Assembly: GCA_026182355.1 (NCBI GenBank)
Contig: JAPFBL010000035.1
Span: 1 to 64,000, forward strand
Length of the DNA stretch: 64,000 nucleotides
DNA from: Hermatobates lingyangjiaoensis
Taxonomy: Eukaryota > Arthropoda > Insecta > Hemiptera > Hermatobatidae
Direction of reading: 5' to 3'
The number at the start of each line of letters is the position of its first letter. Position 1 is the stretch's first letter. Made by a program: the position numbers and the translations under genes. This document shows, one piece after another, positions 21,823 through 32,716 of this stretch. Under the pieces are notes generated by a model. That model was not told the origin of the DNA, did no database searches, and saw only the letters and a program-made list of their open reading frames with translations.

Positions 21823-22302
21823 GAATGATATATATATATATTATACATATATAATATATATATAATAGTTATATGTATATTGGTAATACATATATTTGGT
21901 TTATATATATAACCAAAAATTTAAAGTCACAACTACAGATTTTCAATAATTTTGGCAACATACCATATTAAGAATAAACAAGAATATAGAAGGTTGAAGA
22001 AGTAAAGTGGTTCACTCAGAACAGGGAGACGATAGTCAGTCACTCTTCTAAACAGTCCGATAAAGTGTCTCTTGTAACTCTGAAAATTTCTTTGATTTTT
22101 GACTCTTCTGTATTCTTATTTTCTCCTAAAGATGACGTGTCCCGAAATTGTTAAGAATCATAAGTGTTTATTTCCTTTCTGTGATTTTTACTTTCAAGTA
22201 ATTTATTTGTCCGTTTTGATTGCAATTTATTTATTTTTCACAGTATATATAACTAGACACTGATATTTAAATTAATTTTTATTTTACGTGTTCACTGTAA
22301 AA

Positions 22303-22304
<2 letters not shown>
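14881..22304. other. 7.4 kb AT-rich stretch without recognised genes
   Basis: Short open frames at 16421-16678 (+, 85 codons, two Cys pairs near the end but no recognised domain), 18055-18246 (-, 63 codons) and 20829-21020 (+, 63 codons) are unsupported. A short inverted similarity links 15346-15400 (AGAGAAGAGATCTTTAA, CAGTACCTGATAT-like) with 19335-19380. TA-rich tracts occupy 21775-21870. I see no transposon ends or RNA genes here. Confidence 0.4.

Positions 22305-22346
<42 letters not shown>
22305..22346. repeat. (TA)n microsatellite
   Basis: About 20 TA units, directly left of the inverted-repeat element at 22365-22805, which has a second shorter TA run on its right (22805-22822). Confidence 0.95.
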
Positions 22347-22349
<3 letters not shown>

Positions 22350-22435
22350 CTATCTTTCTTCGACCACAAAAAATAACAGCAAACAGTAGAGGTTATTGAG
22401 GGTTGGTCCACACACACAAACACTTCACCACTTCA

Positions 22436-22480
22436 CTTACGCCAACGTTTCGCTATATTTTTATAGCATCATCAGGGCTG
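22436..22480 (-). ncRNA. hammerhead ribozyme-like core, left arm
   Basis: On the minus strand CTGATGA (22475-22469) is followed by a perfect 6-bp stem II, GCTATA AAAA TATAGC (22467-22452), then GAAA (22451-22448). Next come a 3-bp stem III ACG-UUGG-CGU (overlapping the last A of GAAA) and A at the cleavage position. All invariant hammerhead residues are present (CUGANGA, GAAA, U-H). I cannot find convincing stem I pairing between the flanks, so activity is uncertain. Minimal stem III is typical of the hammerheads described in Penelope-like elements. Confidence 0.55.
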
Positions 22481-22705
22481 TACAAATAACAAGATATACG
22501 TCCTTTGAAAATTGAAAAATACATCCATTCAAAATAACAAAAAAAACAGACATTGCCAATCTTAGTAAACTTTATTGCAATATTATAAACGGTTAGCTTT
22601 TCTGGACAACCTGTTATAACCTGTCGTATAACCTGTCTTATCAGTTTTGTAATATTTACTACTGTTTTCGTTGTGTCTATCTGTCGGACGTATATTTTGT
22701 TATTT

Positions 22706-22755
22706 GTACAGCCATGATGATGCTATAAAAATATAGCTAAACATTGGCATAAGTG
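22706..22755 (+). ncRNA. decayed hammerhead-like core, right arm
   Basis: The inverted partner of the left-arm core. Stem II (GCTATA AAAA TATAGC) is intact. CTGATGA has become ATGATGA and GAAA has become TAAA, two changes at invariant positions, so this copy should be inactive. Confidence 0.5.
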
Positions 22756-22845
22756 AAGTGTTTGTTTGTGTAGACCAACCCTCAAAAACCTCTGCTGTTT
22801 CCTGTATATATATATATATGTATACAGCAAAATATATAATTAATA

Positions 22846-23031
22846 TTAAAACACAGAAGAATTATACGGACCTAATTTGTACTGCCAAAGATTTCCTATT
22901 ACCGGCAGTCTAAGAGGACCGGGTACTTTGGAAAAGGGCTTGACCGTCCCCTTGCGGTACTCTCGTCTTCCTGAAGAAGGTAACCTAGTCAGTAATCGCC
23001 TCGTGCTCTGCATCATCAGTGCCGATTTCAC
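22846..23031 (-). CDS. N-terminal exon of a mitochondrial-type cytochrome P450
   Basis: The 61-codon open frame starts with a Met at 23031, then an Arg-rich, acid-poor leader (STRRLLTRLPSSGRREYRKG) suited to mitochondrial import. KPFSKVPGPLRLPVIGNLWQ follows: the proline hinge (PGP) and the P-V-I-G-N block that precede helix A in P450s. The basic leader instead of a membrane anchor points to the mitochondrial clan, which in insects includes ecdysteroid-synthesis (Halloween) and detoxification enzymes; I cannot choose the subfamily. After LWQYKLGP the frame meets GTATAA, a possible splice donor (near 22861), and the remaining few codons are probably intron. A P450 is about 500 residues, but I find no further exon on the minus strand below 22846. 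Either introns are long or this is an isolated fragment. A ribozyme-type foldback starts about 40 bp downstream. Confidence 0.6.
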   Translation of the reverse strand: MKSALMMQSTRRLLTRLPSSGRREYRKGTVKPFSKVPGPLRLPVIGNLWQYKLGPYNSSVF

Positions 23032-23430
23032 TACTCAACTGGGCATACATAGCGATAACCTAACCTTCGATGGCAGCACGTCATTCTTATCTTGTATTAA
23101 TTCTAGTGACCCGACCTCTAAAATCAATTATTCATTTCATTAGTCTTAACTGTAGCACATCATTTCTCTATTAATAAATAAATTAAAACTAATCTATAAC
23201 CGTTAAGGTTTTGCAACTTAACTACATCAGACGTAATGATTATTTCTTCTTACATACAAGAAAACCTCTACATACAAAAAACCATGTTCTTAAAATGCTA
23301 AATCATCAAATCGGATACCTTGTTTCTACCTAGATTTGACCTACATTTTTTTTAAAGTATATAAAACAAATTCACATATTATTCTGTTTCCAAAATCAAA
23401 CTTATATATATAAATTATTATATATAGATA
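23032..23430. other. region upstream of the P450 exon
   Basis: Would hold the 5' UTR and promoter of the P450 gene if it is real. I see no clear TATA plus initiator combination. AT-rich with short TA runs near 23403-23431. Confidence 0.4.
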
Positions 23431-23431
23431 T

Positions 23432-23583
23432 ATGATCAAACGACAAAATGAAAAAGGAAAAAAGACTAAGATCTTTCAACCGTAACAAGCTGTCTTCGTC
23501 AGAGCCAATAGATCTTAGTGTTTTTTCCCTTTAATTTTGTGTTTTGATCATTGATTGTTATCACATGTTTCTGTAAAATCTTG

Positions 23584-23590
<7 letters not shown>
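23432..23590. mobile_element. small foldback with hammerhead-like core (Penelope-type)
   Basis: Left arm 23432-23473 and right arm 23508-23552 are inverted (ATGATCAAA..ACAAAAT; ACTAAGATCT). The right end, TTTGATCATTGATTGTTATCAC through GTAAAATCTT to a TA run, is shared with 48,720-48,765. It is therefore the same terminal-repeat family as the Penelope-like element at 48 kb. Confidence 0.55.
23468..23508 (-). ncRNA. hammerhead-like core
   Basis: Minus strand: CTGACGA (23502-23496) fits CUGANGA. GAAA follows at 23477-23474. The 18-nt interval between them gives only weak stem II pairing. The same core is on the plus strand at 48655-48683. Confidence 0.4.

Positions 23591-23614
<24 letters not shown>
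23587..23614. repeat. (TA)n microsatellite
   Basis: About 13 TA units abutting the right end of the foldback at 23432-23590. Confidence 0.95.
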
Positions 23615-23617
<3 letters not shown>

Positions 23618-25852
23618 ACAGGTAAAAGTCTTATTTCTGATGATTTTTATCATCCTGATAAAATACTAGTCTGATCTATGTTAGAGTTCATAATCATAAT
23701 TTCTATAAATTATCACCGTCATATTATTGGATGATGTTTTTCTTTTACAAATTAATGTTGTACTAATAGAATCAGTCGTATTACAAATAATTTTCATTCC
23801 CAACAATGTGTTCAAGCCATTTCCTAAGCCCTTCTTAAAACGCTTCAATGGGAAAACAATTACAGCAGTTTCCAGTTCAAAAATATGATCTGTGGACTCT
23901 GTTCCAGAGGTTTACATCCTAAAAAAGCTGATTAGATGGAATTTCTGATACTTTTATTGACTTCACATGAGTACTGCTTCATTAGCTTTAGAACTTATCT
24001 GACAAAGAACTCTGTTAATGATATGGGACAATAAATGGACAACACCAGCTTGAAAGCTAAACAAACTATTCATTCGTCAAAACTTTTTAGTTTCAAAGAG
24101 GCTATAATAAATTGTTTTTCATTATTTACCAAATCATAAACGGAATTTGTAAACATTCAAACTTTGGATTAATTTCCTCCAATAATTTCCAAAAGCTTGT
24201 TATATATTAACTGTGTTAAAATTTAAAGTTTCTATGCAATGGAACATCCAATATGTATTTAATATGATTAAAAGTTAGATGAATACCACAACTGTAAAGA
24301 CCAAACAATTGATTTCTAGCATTAAAAATCAACATATTCGTAATAATAAGACACAGGAATTCCTAAAACTCCCTCATGAATGATTAAACCTTTATTTACA
24401 GACCTAGACACAATTAAAATGTGATTTAAATATATTAAAATTTTATTCTGATTTAATAAGTACTGGGGAGCAGAGTAAATTAATCTCATAGAACACTCTG
24501 GGTTAATTTCATTCATTTTAGACTACTACAAATAATATTATATTCAAACTCAGTTTGAGTAACAAATAAACCGGAATGAATAAACATTACAAATTCATTT
24601 ATAGCTGGTTATGTTTCATTAATTCTTACATCATTAAACGCATCCTTGAGATCTGCCTTAGGCAAGGAGGAAAACCACTCAGTGCTTCAATGTGACGAAT
24701 TCAAAATTAATGCTCGATATTATACAGCTATCATAAAATCACTCTTAGCCACTACAATTGAACGGGAATGTGTACAGCACAAGCTGTAATTATTTCTGTG
24801 TCAAGTAAGTCTTTGATTGTGGCATACAGTATTTTTCTCATCGTAAAGTAATTTTTTGTATGTAAAGAGCATTATAATTATATTAGACACAAACTGGCAT
24901 TTTTAATTTAGGTATACATACATACAAAACCTTAGCATATAAACATACTCGTATACTCGTATTTTAATTTTAGACGTATTTAACTTTTCCAAATCTGTTA
25001 AAATCTTTATCAACTGTTAAATTCTTATCAGTTATATAAAATTTAAATCAGACTATACATTTTAGTAAGAAAATTCTCGCATTGTTGCTTACAGAAATTT
25101 TTTCATTCAAATATCCAATAGTTTTTGCATTGAATATAACTACTACTGCAAAAAAATCTCTACCAATAAATATTGGAAAAGCTAAAAGTTGTATTTAAAT
25201 TTCAGCAAACTCTATCTAAAACATTTAATTCCGCTCCATTGATAGCTTTTAAATATAAATATAAATTAAGGCCATGATATTTGGACAAACACATACCACT
25301 TTTTAAGACCTTGTTTACCAATAATTAAAATGGGCTAGCTGTTTCTATGATAGTAGGCTCTCAAACCTTACCTTCTAATCCCACTTCAACGGTGTGGTCT
25401 GAGATGTCACCACGTAGACTCAAGGGATTACGTGTTCTGGACATTGCAGTAGATGATGTTGGGACGGTTCACAATTATAACAACATCTTTTAGGGCTCTT
25501 AAGCTTGACACAATTTACAATAAAATTACCAAGCTGACTGTAACAATGTTGTATCTTTTCATAATCTTTATTAGTGGGACTTTCACTCACAACTTCTTTG
25601 AGAAACTCAGTCTGGCATTGTCATATATTCCCAATTTCCTTTAAACTCTCGAATATTTAAATTTTTATTTATATAAAATTAATTTCTGAAAAACTTTGTG
25701 GGACACTATACCATTACTAACATGACGAAGTGCTGAACTTATATATGAGTGGTGAACTTATCGCCTTATTTTCTTCATCATTTTTTTCATTTAAAAATAA
25801 TAGTTACATAATTTTTCCACCTCGTTTTAATCAGATTTTTCATTTTTAAGAA
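23615..25852. other. AT-rich stretch without recognised genes
   Basis: Short open frames at 24322-24516 (-) and 25453-25644 (+) have no recognised motif. The latter contains one hydrophobic stretch but no other support. Nothing else seen. Confidence 0.5.
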
Positions 25853-26424
25853 TTACTGCATGAATTTTTGCTGCAAATCAATGATTATTAAATTGATTTG
25901 ACAATAAAGTTTCAGCATGGACCAAGAACATATTCTTTTTTCTAAGTTACTGAATTTTACTGCAAACCCAGAGAGTGACGGTTGTACAAAAATTATTTTG
26001 TAATTTACATCATCCAAAAAGAATTGGCAGGTCTTCAAACTTGGATACTCATTGTTCAATTGTCCGAACAGTTGAACCGTCAAATTTATTAATTGTGGCT
26101 CTCAATGCCAGGGAATGAAAAAGATAATCACTGAACTTTTAATGGATTCAAAACAAAAGCATTTTCAATCTGTGCTAAAATGTTATCATCTGGTATGTTA
26201 ATGGCCTTCTGCTTTATTCACAAGTTCCCTATTCGTCCTCTTTTATATGGCTTAATAATAAACACTCCTTCGTACGCTAACTGCTGCATATCACCAATTC
26301 TCTTTGTACCTGTTTTCTTGAGTTCACAACTGATTCCAACAACCATCAGTGTATCAATATAAATCTTCTCATCTAAACTATGAAAACATTGACAGATTCC
26401 ATGTTTTGCAAAACTTTTAGGCAA
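25853..26424 (-). pseudogene. unrecognised broken coding relic
   Basis: Two minus-strand open frames (26218-26424, 68 codons; 25853-26083, 76 codons) are linked by a third short frame containing INIPDDNILAQIENAF between them. Composition is less AT-driven than the surroundings, with stretches such as DTLMVVGISCELKKTGTK and GFAVKFSNLEKR. The layout looks like one protein of about 190 residues interrupted by two or three stops or frame changes. I do not recognise the family. A retroposed or transposon-derived gene is possible. Confidence 0.3.
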
Positions 26425-27209
26425 TAAATAAGAACAAAAAAGTTATTAGCAATTTTTTGGAAGCATGAATATCGGTATTGTTATCTTACACATATTTCAA
26501 TTCCTATTACTATATATTAATATATTATACACAGTAATATATTATCATAATATATATTTATATATTACATAAATTATGTATTATATATTAAAGTTCGTGT
26601 TTTTTATTTCAAAATTCAGTACTTCTGGCTTTGAAAAAGGTTTGGAGTAAAACCTAATCATTGAGTGTAAAAATGTTATTTGAAGCTTTAAAACAGTAAA
26701 CATGTTTATTCTATTTGATTTCACGGTTGATGCCTTTATCAAGTTCTTATAAAAATTAAATATATTTTCTTAGAAACCTTATATTAAACTTCACATTCCT
26801 TTCAAAATGTTAAAGTATGTGTTTTAATTAAAATTGTAAAATATTTTATTATATGGGAAACAAAACATGAATTATTTATAAAAACTATGAGAGAAAATAA
26901 CAAATGAAGAGGAAATATTATCCCCAAGAATCTTTTATTATTGCTGATGAAAAATCAAGAAATATGAATGGTGTGTTGTCTTGTTTAATCAAGAAGAATA
27001 AAGAAAATGCCAAATTATTGAGAAAACAGAACAATAGAATAGCACTTTAAAAAACTTGTTCTCCGTATGAGATATCATATTTGTGATACTAATTTAAGAC
27101 AAAAATTATAAAATGTAAAAATTAAGAAAAATTAAATAGGATGGAGCATGAATTTCTAAAAAAAAAACTAATGATTTACAAAGCAAGGAATTTATTTATA
27201 TTTAAAAGG
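26425..27209. other. AT-rich non-coding stretch
   Basis: TA-rich at 26510-26590. No gene, no transposon end seen. Confidence 0.55.
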
Positions 27210-27440
27210 AAGAGGATTGGCCGTGTCGGCCATAAACGTTGTCACATCTATTATTCAGGGGGCTTTTGGAAGCCGGCCACCCCACGAGCTGCTCCTCACA
27301 ACTGCTAAATATTGGATGTCAGCCCGAAGCAAAACTCGCTCCTGCAGGTCGATATCAGAACTCGAGCTGTTCAGCCAGCTTACCGTCTGCTCGCAACTAT
27401 AACCAATTAGCCTCTAACCACCAGTAGACCTCTAATCACA
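27210..27440. other. isolated GC-rich patch of unknown nature
   Basis: About 55% GC over 200 bp in a region near 30%. Two short plus-strand frames (27217-27402 and 27239-27427) and a broken minus frame overlap it, with none recognised. It could be a host exon, a SINE-like remnant or inserted DNA. Confidence 0.35.
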
Positions 27441-28639
27441 TCAACAGGAAGATTTCATGGAAAGAACCGCTTGCCAAAAGACGTGATTTGTACTACATCA
27501 ACAACTACAACTTACATATTAATGTATTACATTTAAATTCTTCATAAGAATTAATTTAAGTTTATCCATATCAAAGAAACATCTTATCTAGTAAATTGTC
27601 TTCTTTAATCTATAGAGTTCGCAATTAAACTTCTGTATTAAGAATTTTCAGCGAGTTATGCTATATTTATACCTGAATATCGCTGCTTCCTCCTATTCAC
27701 CTATTATCTATTCATATTATTAAATACATTTCTCTTCCCTCTGAAATAAATGAAGTCAAAGAAATTGGTTGGATGACTACAACTGCCATTTACGAGGCAA
27801 GCCAGATTAATGTAATAATATCATTTGACGAGCCTCTGTGGTACTAACAATATTCACCTATTATCTATTACATGTTTATGTAACTTATTGAATAATCGAT
27901 TTCTCTCTCTCCCTCTCTACCCTATTTCTGAAATACGTTTATTTTATTTGTTACTCTCTCTACCGTCTTCACTCTCCTCTCCTCAATTCGTTTTACCTTT
28001 TTCAAAGCATCCTAAATCAGTCAATGATTTAAAAATGTTATCTCTTGGAATGTTGGTTTCTTTGTGAATACTAGTGAGCAATAACTGAATAAAAAATATC
28101 AGATTCTTTTTTGTGAGAAAAAGTATTTTAAAAACTAAATAATTTATCTTCTTTATAATAATAACAAATACAATTCGTTAATTGCAATGGTAGTATTACT
28201 AAAAGATATCATGAAAGATCTCGACTTGCTTTCAAGAAACTACTGAAACACTACTTGATAAACGTGTATCACATGTATTGTTTGAAAAAATTGCCCAATT
28301 ATGAGAAGGTTACGAGGTGAGAGGAAGAACCAAGTTTCTTACAAATGCCTCTTCTTGACATCTATCTTGACTTTAGGACAGTTGACTGCCTCCCATGGGA
28401 AATGCTCTTGTTACATTCTCATCGCACTAGCTTGACCTGAGTAAAGCACTTTAGAACTTGAAAACTTCAGCATCTGTTAAATCCTGTCCGAATGATCAAT
28501 CTTTTAAAAATGCAACATAATCTCTTTCTAAACACTGAATTAATTTAAATAACTGTTTGTCCATTATCCTTCATCATAGACTTTATAGCGTACCATAAAA
28601 AAAAAAAGTATATTGATCAAGGAAAATTCATTGTAGAGA
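27441..28639. other. AT-rich stretch with a pyrimidine-rich tract
   Basis: 27,899-28,010 is strongly C/T-rich (TTTCTCTCTCTCCCTCTCT and similar) on the plus strand. It resembles the 3' untranslated tracts beside Penelope-type remnants at 38.6 and 48.5 kb. The 80-codon frame at 27825-28067 follows from this bias. The Gypsy pol relic may begin within the last few hundred bases. Confidence 0.4.
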
Positions 28640-31090
28640 TTATTACAGGTTGACACATTTTGAAACCCATGAGTTCCTTGAGACACAATCCCATGAACTT
28701 TGCGAATGAGTTAATATAGTCATTGTTCAGACGCCAGTCTTTAATGTTATATCAAAGGAATCTTCAGAATTGAATAAATGTATAGTTAGAACTTTTTCAG
28801 ATCCACTGTTTAAGAAAATAACCCCAAAATTAGCAGAATATCTTTCTACACACTTGATCTGAAAATTAAACTCACTGAAGAATCCAGTAAACTTTGTATT
28901 TTTAGTAGAGCGTTTGCCAACTACAGGTTTCTCAAATTACTGTATGGTTTGTTAATGCCACCAGAAATACTTTTAAAATTTAATAGAAATATATATTGGA
29001 GACATTAAAGAAGTAAATCACTGTTTGTGTTTTATATTTTGACGACTTATTAATTCGGGCTTGATTCTGAAGAGGAGCATGATTCATTTGTAGAAAAAGT
29101 CTTCAAGAGGAGCTCTCTTAGAATTTTATAAAGTTTAATAAAAACAGAGATGAAGTAAACTCAAATAAACTTTATAACTTCTAGATTTAATTAGAAGGAT
29201 AGGTTTCCGGATGAAATAAAGTAGACAAAATAGAAGAGTTGCATTTACAGCAATTGAAATTATAGAGTGTTTTAGGCATAGTAAATTATCTGCAAATCTT
29301 TGTTCCTAACATAGCAGAAATTTTTGGACTGTTGAGAAATTAATGAAAATAGGATAGTAATAAGGAAGGATAAGGTAATAAGGGAAATATTACTTTAAAT
29401 AAGAAAATCATCATGATCATAGATTAGCAATTTATGACTAAAGCCACTATTCTCACTAATCTTGATTCCAATAAAGATGTTGAATTGCAATGTGATTCCT
29501 TTAGCAATGTGATAGGATGCTGGCCTTTTGCAGTATAATAAACCTATATGACTACGCTTGACGGTGGCAAAGTGAGTCAAAACCAGATATTCCATAGCAA
29601 AAAGGAACTTCACCCTTTTTTCTTACGAAATACCAAAATTACATATTTGAATGTAGAAATGTTCTCGTGATCACCGATCATAAGCCCTTTATTGCCATTA
29701 TGGGGAAAGTCATAGCAAAAATAGCTAACAATAAATTAAGCATATGAAATTAAAACTATTATAAAAATATTAAAGTGACTTATAAACGGGGTAAATTATG
29801 TAAATCGTGGATTTATTATCGAGAAGCTATATAGTTTTCTCGTGTATCTGGGATAAAGACATTGATGTTGTTGTTCGTACATTAGGTTTTAAAGTTATAG
29901 TCATTCACTGATGAAAAACTGAGGGAACAACAATTAGAAATAAAAGCAGATCCGGAGTTAGGAATGGTTTTGAGGTATATTCAGGAAAGGTGGCCAAATT
30001 CGATTCAACAGGTAGATCCAGACTTTAAGCCATACTTTGAACTAAGGGCCGGCCATCTGACTGGGAAAATAATTGGTTTACTATGACAACAAATTAGTTG
30101 ATTCTCAAAGTCTATTATTAAACTTTTACAATAAAAGTGAACTATTATTAAACTTTTCAAAGAGTTTATTAATTCAAACAATTCAAACTCTCAAATTAAA
30201 CACATTAGATATGAGGAAAACTAAATTGACAACAGAAAAGTTTTTCCCATAGTCACTAATAAATATGAATATGATACATTTTATTTCAACATGTGTTGTG
30301 CGCAATAGTTTCCTTTAGTAAAATCCTTTACTCAGTCAAGATTATTCCACTAATATCCCTTTGTCAAACTGAGGGCTGAATGATTATTTCATTATGTATG
30401 ATTGTTACTCAATTTTTTCTGGTGTCCTCAAAGTCATCCAGTTGCATTCTTTAATAGATTTCAAACATTGTTTAGTTAATATGGAATTCCTCAAGTGAAA
30501 GTAGGTAACCATGTACCTATGTATTTGTTGAATTTAAAAAATTTGCCCAGGAGTGGGGTTCCTGCCCAGAGTATACATTCCAGTCCATATTATCCGCGTG
30601 CTCAAATGGAGTATGGCGGAAAAGGAAGTTGATGTAGCAAAAGGAATGTTGATAAAAGCGAAAGAGACAGGCTGAGGCCTTGAGTTGTTTTTACTGAAAT
30701 AATAGAAATTTTCTTGTAGCTGGCCTGAAATAGTCGCCTGCTCAGTTGTTACAGTCGAGTCTATTTAATAAAATTACCAATTAAAAGAATTTATTAGAAC
30801 CTGCAGTAGTTGAGAAGTCTTGTAACAACCAATGATGAATAATCAGGTATAACATAGCAAGTACTACAATGGACAAGTGAAAGTGACAAGTGAGATTTCA
30901 GAGCCGGGTGATAGGGTATAGATTTAGGACTGAAGCACCAAAATGTGACAGCCAGGTGTTATTATTAGTAGTAATGCCAGTGGACTAAGATCAAGTAGTG
31001 TCCAAATCAATAGAAAGTATACAGAAGAAATGGTATCCATATAAAACAGAGAAGAGAAAATTAAAATCATTATACAGTAATTATCATAAG
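28640..31090 (+). pseudogene. pol: Ty3/Gypsy-type pol relic (RT, RNase H, integrase), heavily broken
   Basis: Successive short plus-strand frames match Gypsy pol in the right order. Reverse transcriptase: EESSKLCIFSRAFANYRFLK then a LLYGLLMPPE block (about 28876-28960), SEEEHDSFVEKVF after a damaged catalytic YxDD (about 29025-29110), and LGIVNYLQIFVPNIAEI (29271-29322). RNase H: NLDSNKDVELQCDSFSNVIG (near 29458) and VITDHKPFIAI (29666-29698). Linker: DEKLREQQLEIKADPEL (from 29911). Integrase: FVEFKKFAQEWG (30523-30558), HSSPYYPRAQ (near 30580), VAKGMLIKAKETG (near 30636) and SPAQLL (about 30735). C-terminal tail: KYYNGQVKVTSEISEPGDRV (near 30860). Stops and frame changes separate nearly every block. 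Gag, protease and LTRs are not identified. An old, dead copy. Confidence 0.8.
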
Positions 31091-31130
31091 TAATTATTTC
31101 ATTTACCGTTTTTATTATTACAGTTAATTA

Positions 31131-31293
31131 TTCTGAGGTAAATGGATAAACCAACAAAAGTATCCACAAATGAAGTCATTCGACGCGTTTCGAACACTTT
31201 GTCTTCGTGATGATGATACAAAAGTATTCGAAACGCGTTGAAAACTTCATTTGTGTGGAGACTATTGTTGGTTTATACCATTTTACCTCAGAA
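31131..31293. mobile_element. 163-bp hairpin element with hammerhead-like core
   Basis: Arms start TTCTGAGGTAAA (31131) and end TTTACCTCAGAA (31293). They pair along AAACCAACAA, CCACA.AATGAAGT and CGCGTTTCGAA. On the plus strand GTGATGA (31207-31213; C3 changed to G) is followed by GATAC AAAA GTATT as stem II and GAAAC at 31230-31234. The structure fits a very short inverted pair of Penelope-type terminal repeats with a damaged ribozyme. Confidence 0.5.
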
Positions 31294-32116
31294 TGTAACA
31301 CACATTACGGTTATGTCACATAATCAGATTTAGAGTTAGGATCAATAAAGAATTATATGTATTGTAATAAACATTGAGTGTTTTCATTTACGTGATATAC
31401 AAAAATGAAGAACATGTTATGTATATTGAGGATACAGATTATGTGTACAATGGTTATGTCAGCAGTGTCAGAAGAGAAATCAAGTAAAGAAATGATTTGT
31501 TTACAGTACTTGTACAATTACGTTTGACAAGCTAAAATGTTAAGTACTTGTAATTTTAGAATCTGCTTAGTCCCATAACTATAGTTCGTAATTCTACAAA
31601 ATCGAGACAGCCACTTTAAAATAAATCAAGTAACGAAATGATTGTTACATACTTGACAATACGTTTACAATAAAGATGAAGTACTTTAATTTTATAATCT
31701 CCTTAGTTCCCATAACAATGAATTCTCAAGTTCTCCCGCTTTCTGACATGTTTTGATATTTTTTTTAAATTCAATAAATCTTCAGCAGTTTTTAAAGAAA
31801 TATATTTTACGAATAATAGCTTTTAATCCTTGAATTAGAAAATGAAACCAATTCATAACAAAATTATTTCTTTTCTGTTAAACCAACTGTTAAATAAAAA
31901 TGACGTTACATAAACTTTCTTTGTTAGAAGAAACTCATATTTGAAGATAACCTACTCCAAGTTATACATGCATTTTCACCGTTACTGCAAACTCATCTGC
32001 CATGTCGTCAACATACAAATTTTTCCTCGAACAGCGACCATGAATAGTAGAACTGTACGTTTTATACTCGCGTGTTTTTTTTTTAATTTTACATAGAATC
32101 ATCTATTTGACATATA
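31294..32116. other. AT-rich non-coding stretch
   Basis: A diverged direct duplication is visible (31,477-31,570 and 31,620-31,700: AAATCAAGTAA.GAAATGATT, CTGCTTAGTCCCATAAC-like). No gene seen. Confidence 0.45.
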
Positions 32117-32224
32117 CAGAGTGAGGCAAAAGTAGGTAGACAGTAAATAACATTTATTTAGAGATTAATTACGAATACATATGTACTGACACAATTCTTA
32201 CATTGACAATTAAATCTTATTTTA

Positions 32225-32450
32225 ACAATAATACAAAGCTTTTAAATTTGACCGATGCAGGTGCTCATACTGCTTTCATTTACACAGCTTTCAAGTCTGT
32301 CTGTAACGCTTCAACTAACATTTTTGCAGAGCTACCCAGACGGATCGCTACGATCGTCTGTATCGGCACAACATCGTCCTTAAGTACTCCCTAAAAGAAA
32401 AAGTATATCGGGGTCAAGTCCTGTCAATGTACCGGCAATCGATTGGGCCT
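32225..32450 (-). pseudogene. mariner-family transposase C-terminal fragment (left half)
   Basis: On the minus strand, around 32432-32380, a frame reads DLTPIYFFF, a stop, then GVLKDDVV, corresponding to the D-L-T-P-x-D-F-F-L-W-G...K block that carries the third catalytic acid of mariner-type transposases. Here that Asp is replaced by Ile/Tyr. After a frame change, DRLESCVNESS (about 32310-32270) matches the usual C-terminal R-L-x-x-C-V-x-x-x-G block. Stops and the lost Asp make it dead. Confidence 0.6.
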
Positions 32451-32574
32451 CTTCTTCGAATCTATTTCCCAAGCAATCTTTCATCAAGGTACTCAAGATC
32501 AAGATGTACAAGTTGAATATTGAAAACCAAGAGTATCGGCGATTTCAAAAAATCACATAAGAGCATTTCAAGAA

Positions 32575-32690
32575 ATTAATATTCAGAGAGACTTGTGCGA
32601 AGAATGTTTGCCGAAGCGTAAGAGACAGACTTCAAAGCTATGTAAATCGTGATGAAAAACAGTTTTGAGCAATTGCATATGTTATTTACT
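32575..32690 (+). pseudogene. mariner-family transposase C-terminal fragment (right half)
   Basis: The plus strand reads RRMFAEA, a stop, then in a neighbouring frame RLQSYVNRDEKQF before a stop (about 32586-32666). It is homologous to the left-half fragment but on the other strand. Only the last 30-40 codons remain. Confidence 0.6.
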
Positions 32691-32716
32691 GACCATCTCT
32701 CTTTTGGCTCACCCTG

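Larger units (their letters stand above)
22365..22805. mobile_element. foldback element with hammerhead-like cores (Penelope-type terminal repeats)
   Basis: Left arm 22365-22500 and right arm 22685-22805 are inverted copies. Shared blocks read outward: GTATAT.TTGTTATTTGTACA, TGATGATGCTATAAAAATAT, AAGTGAAGTG, and ACCAACCCTCAA.AACCTCT. Both ends sit in TA runs. The 185-bp centre is unique. No protein is encoded. Inverted pairs of ribozyme-bearing repeats at TA tracts are known for Penelope-like retroelements, and this is the assignment I favour. Confidence 0.6.
32117..32716. mobile_element. 600-bp mariner/Tc1-family foldback element
   Basis: Terminal inverted repeats CAGAGTGAGGCAAAAG (32117) and CAGGGTGAGCCAAAAG (reverse of 32716) continue into AGTAAATAACAT on both sides. 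TA dinucleotides flank both ends (32115-32116, 32717-32718), as expected for Tc1/mariner target duplication. The two halves each carry the 3' end of a transposase gene, facing outward. Confidence 0.75.

Noticed and set aside
27217..27427. A GC-rich patch holding several 6- and 8-base palindromes used as cloning sites (GGCCGTGTCGGCC, CCTGCAGG, GATATC, CTCGAG), suggesting vector sequence.
   Set aside because: The sites are spread over 150 bp and not in a recognisable polylinker order, and flanks are ordinary genomic DNA. Chance in a GC-rich patch is simpler. A vector database search would settle it.
27825..28067. 80-codon open frame in the pyrimidine-rich tract.
   Set aside because: Leu/Ser/Pro-rich reading is forced by the CT-rich composition.
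29395..29613. 72-codon minus-strand open frame.
   Set aside because: It is antisense to the RNase H part of the Gypsy pol relic, which has clear matches on the plus strand.
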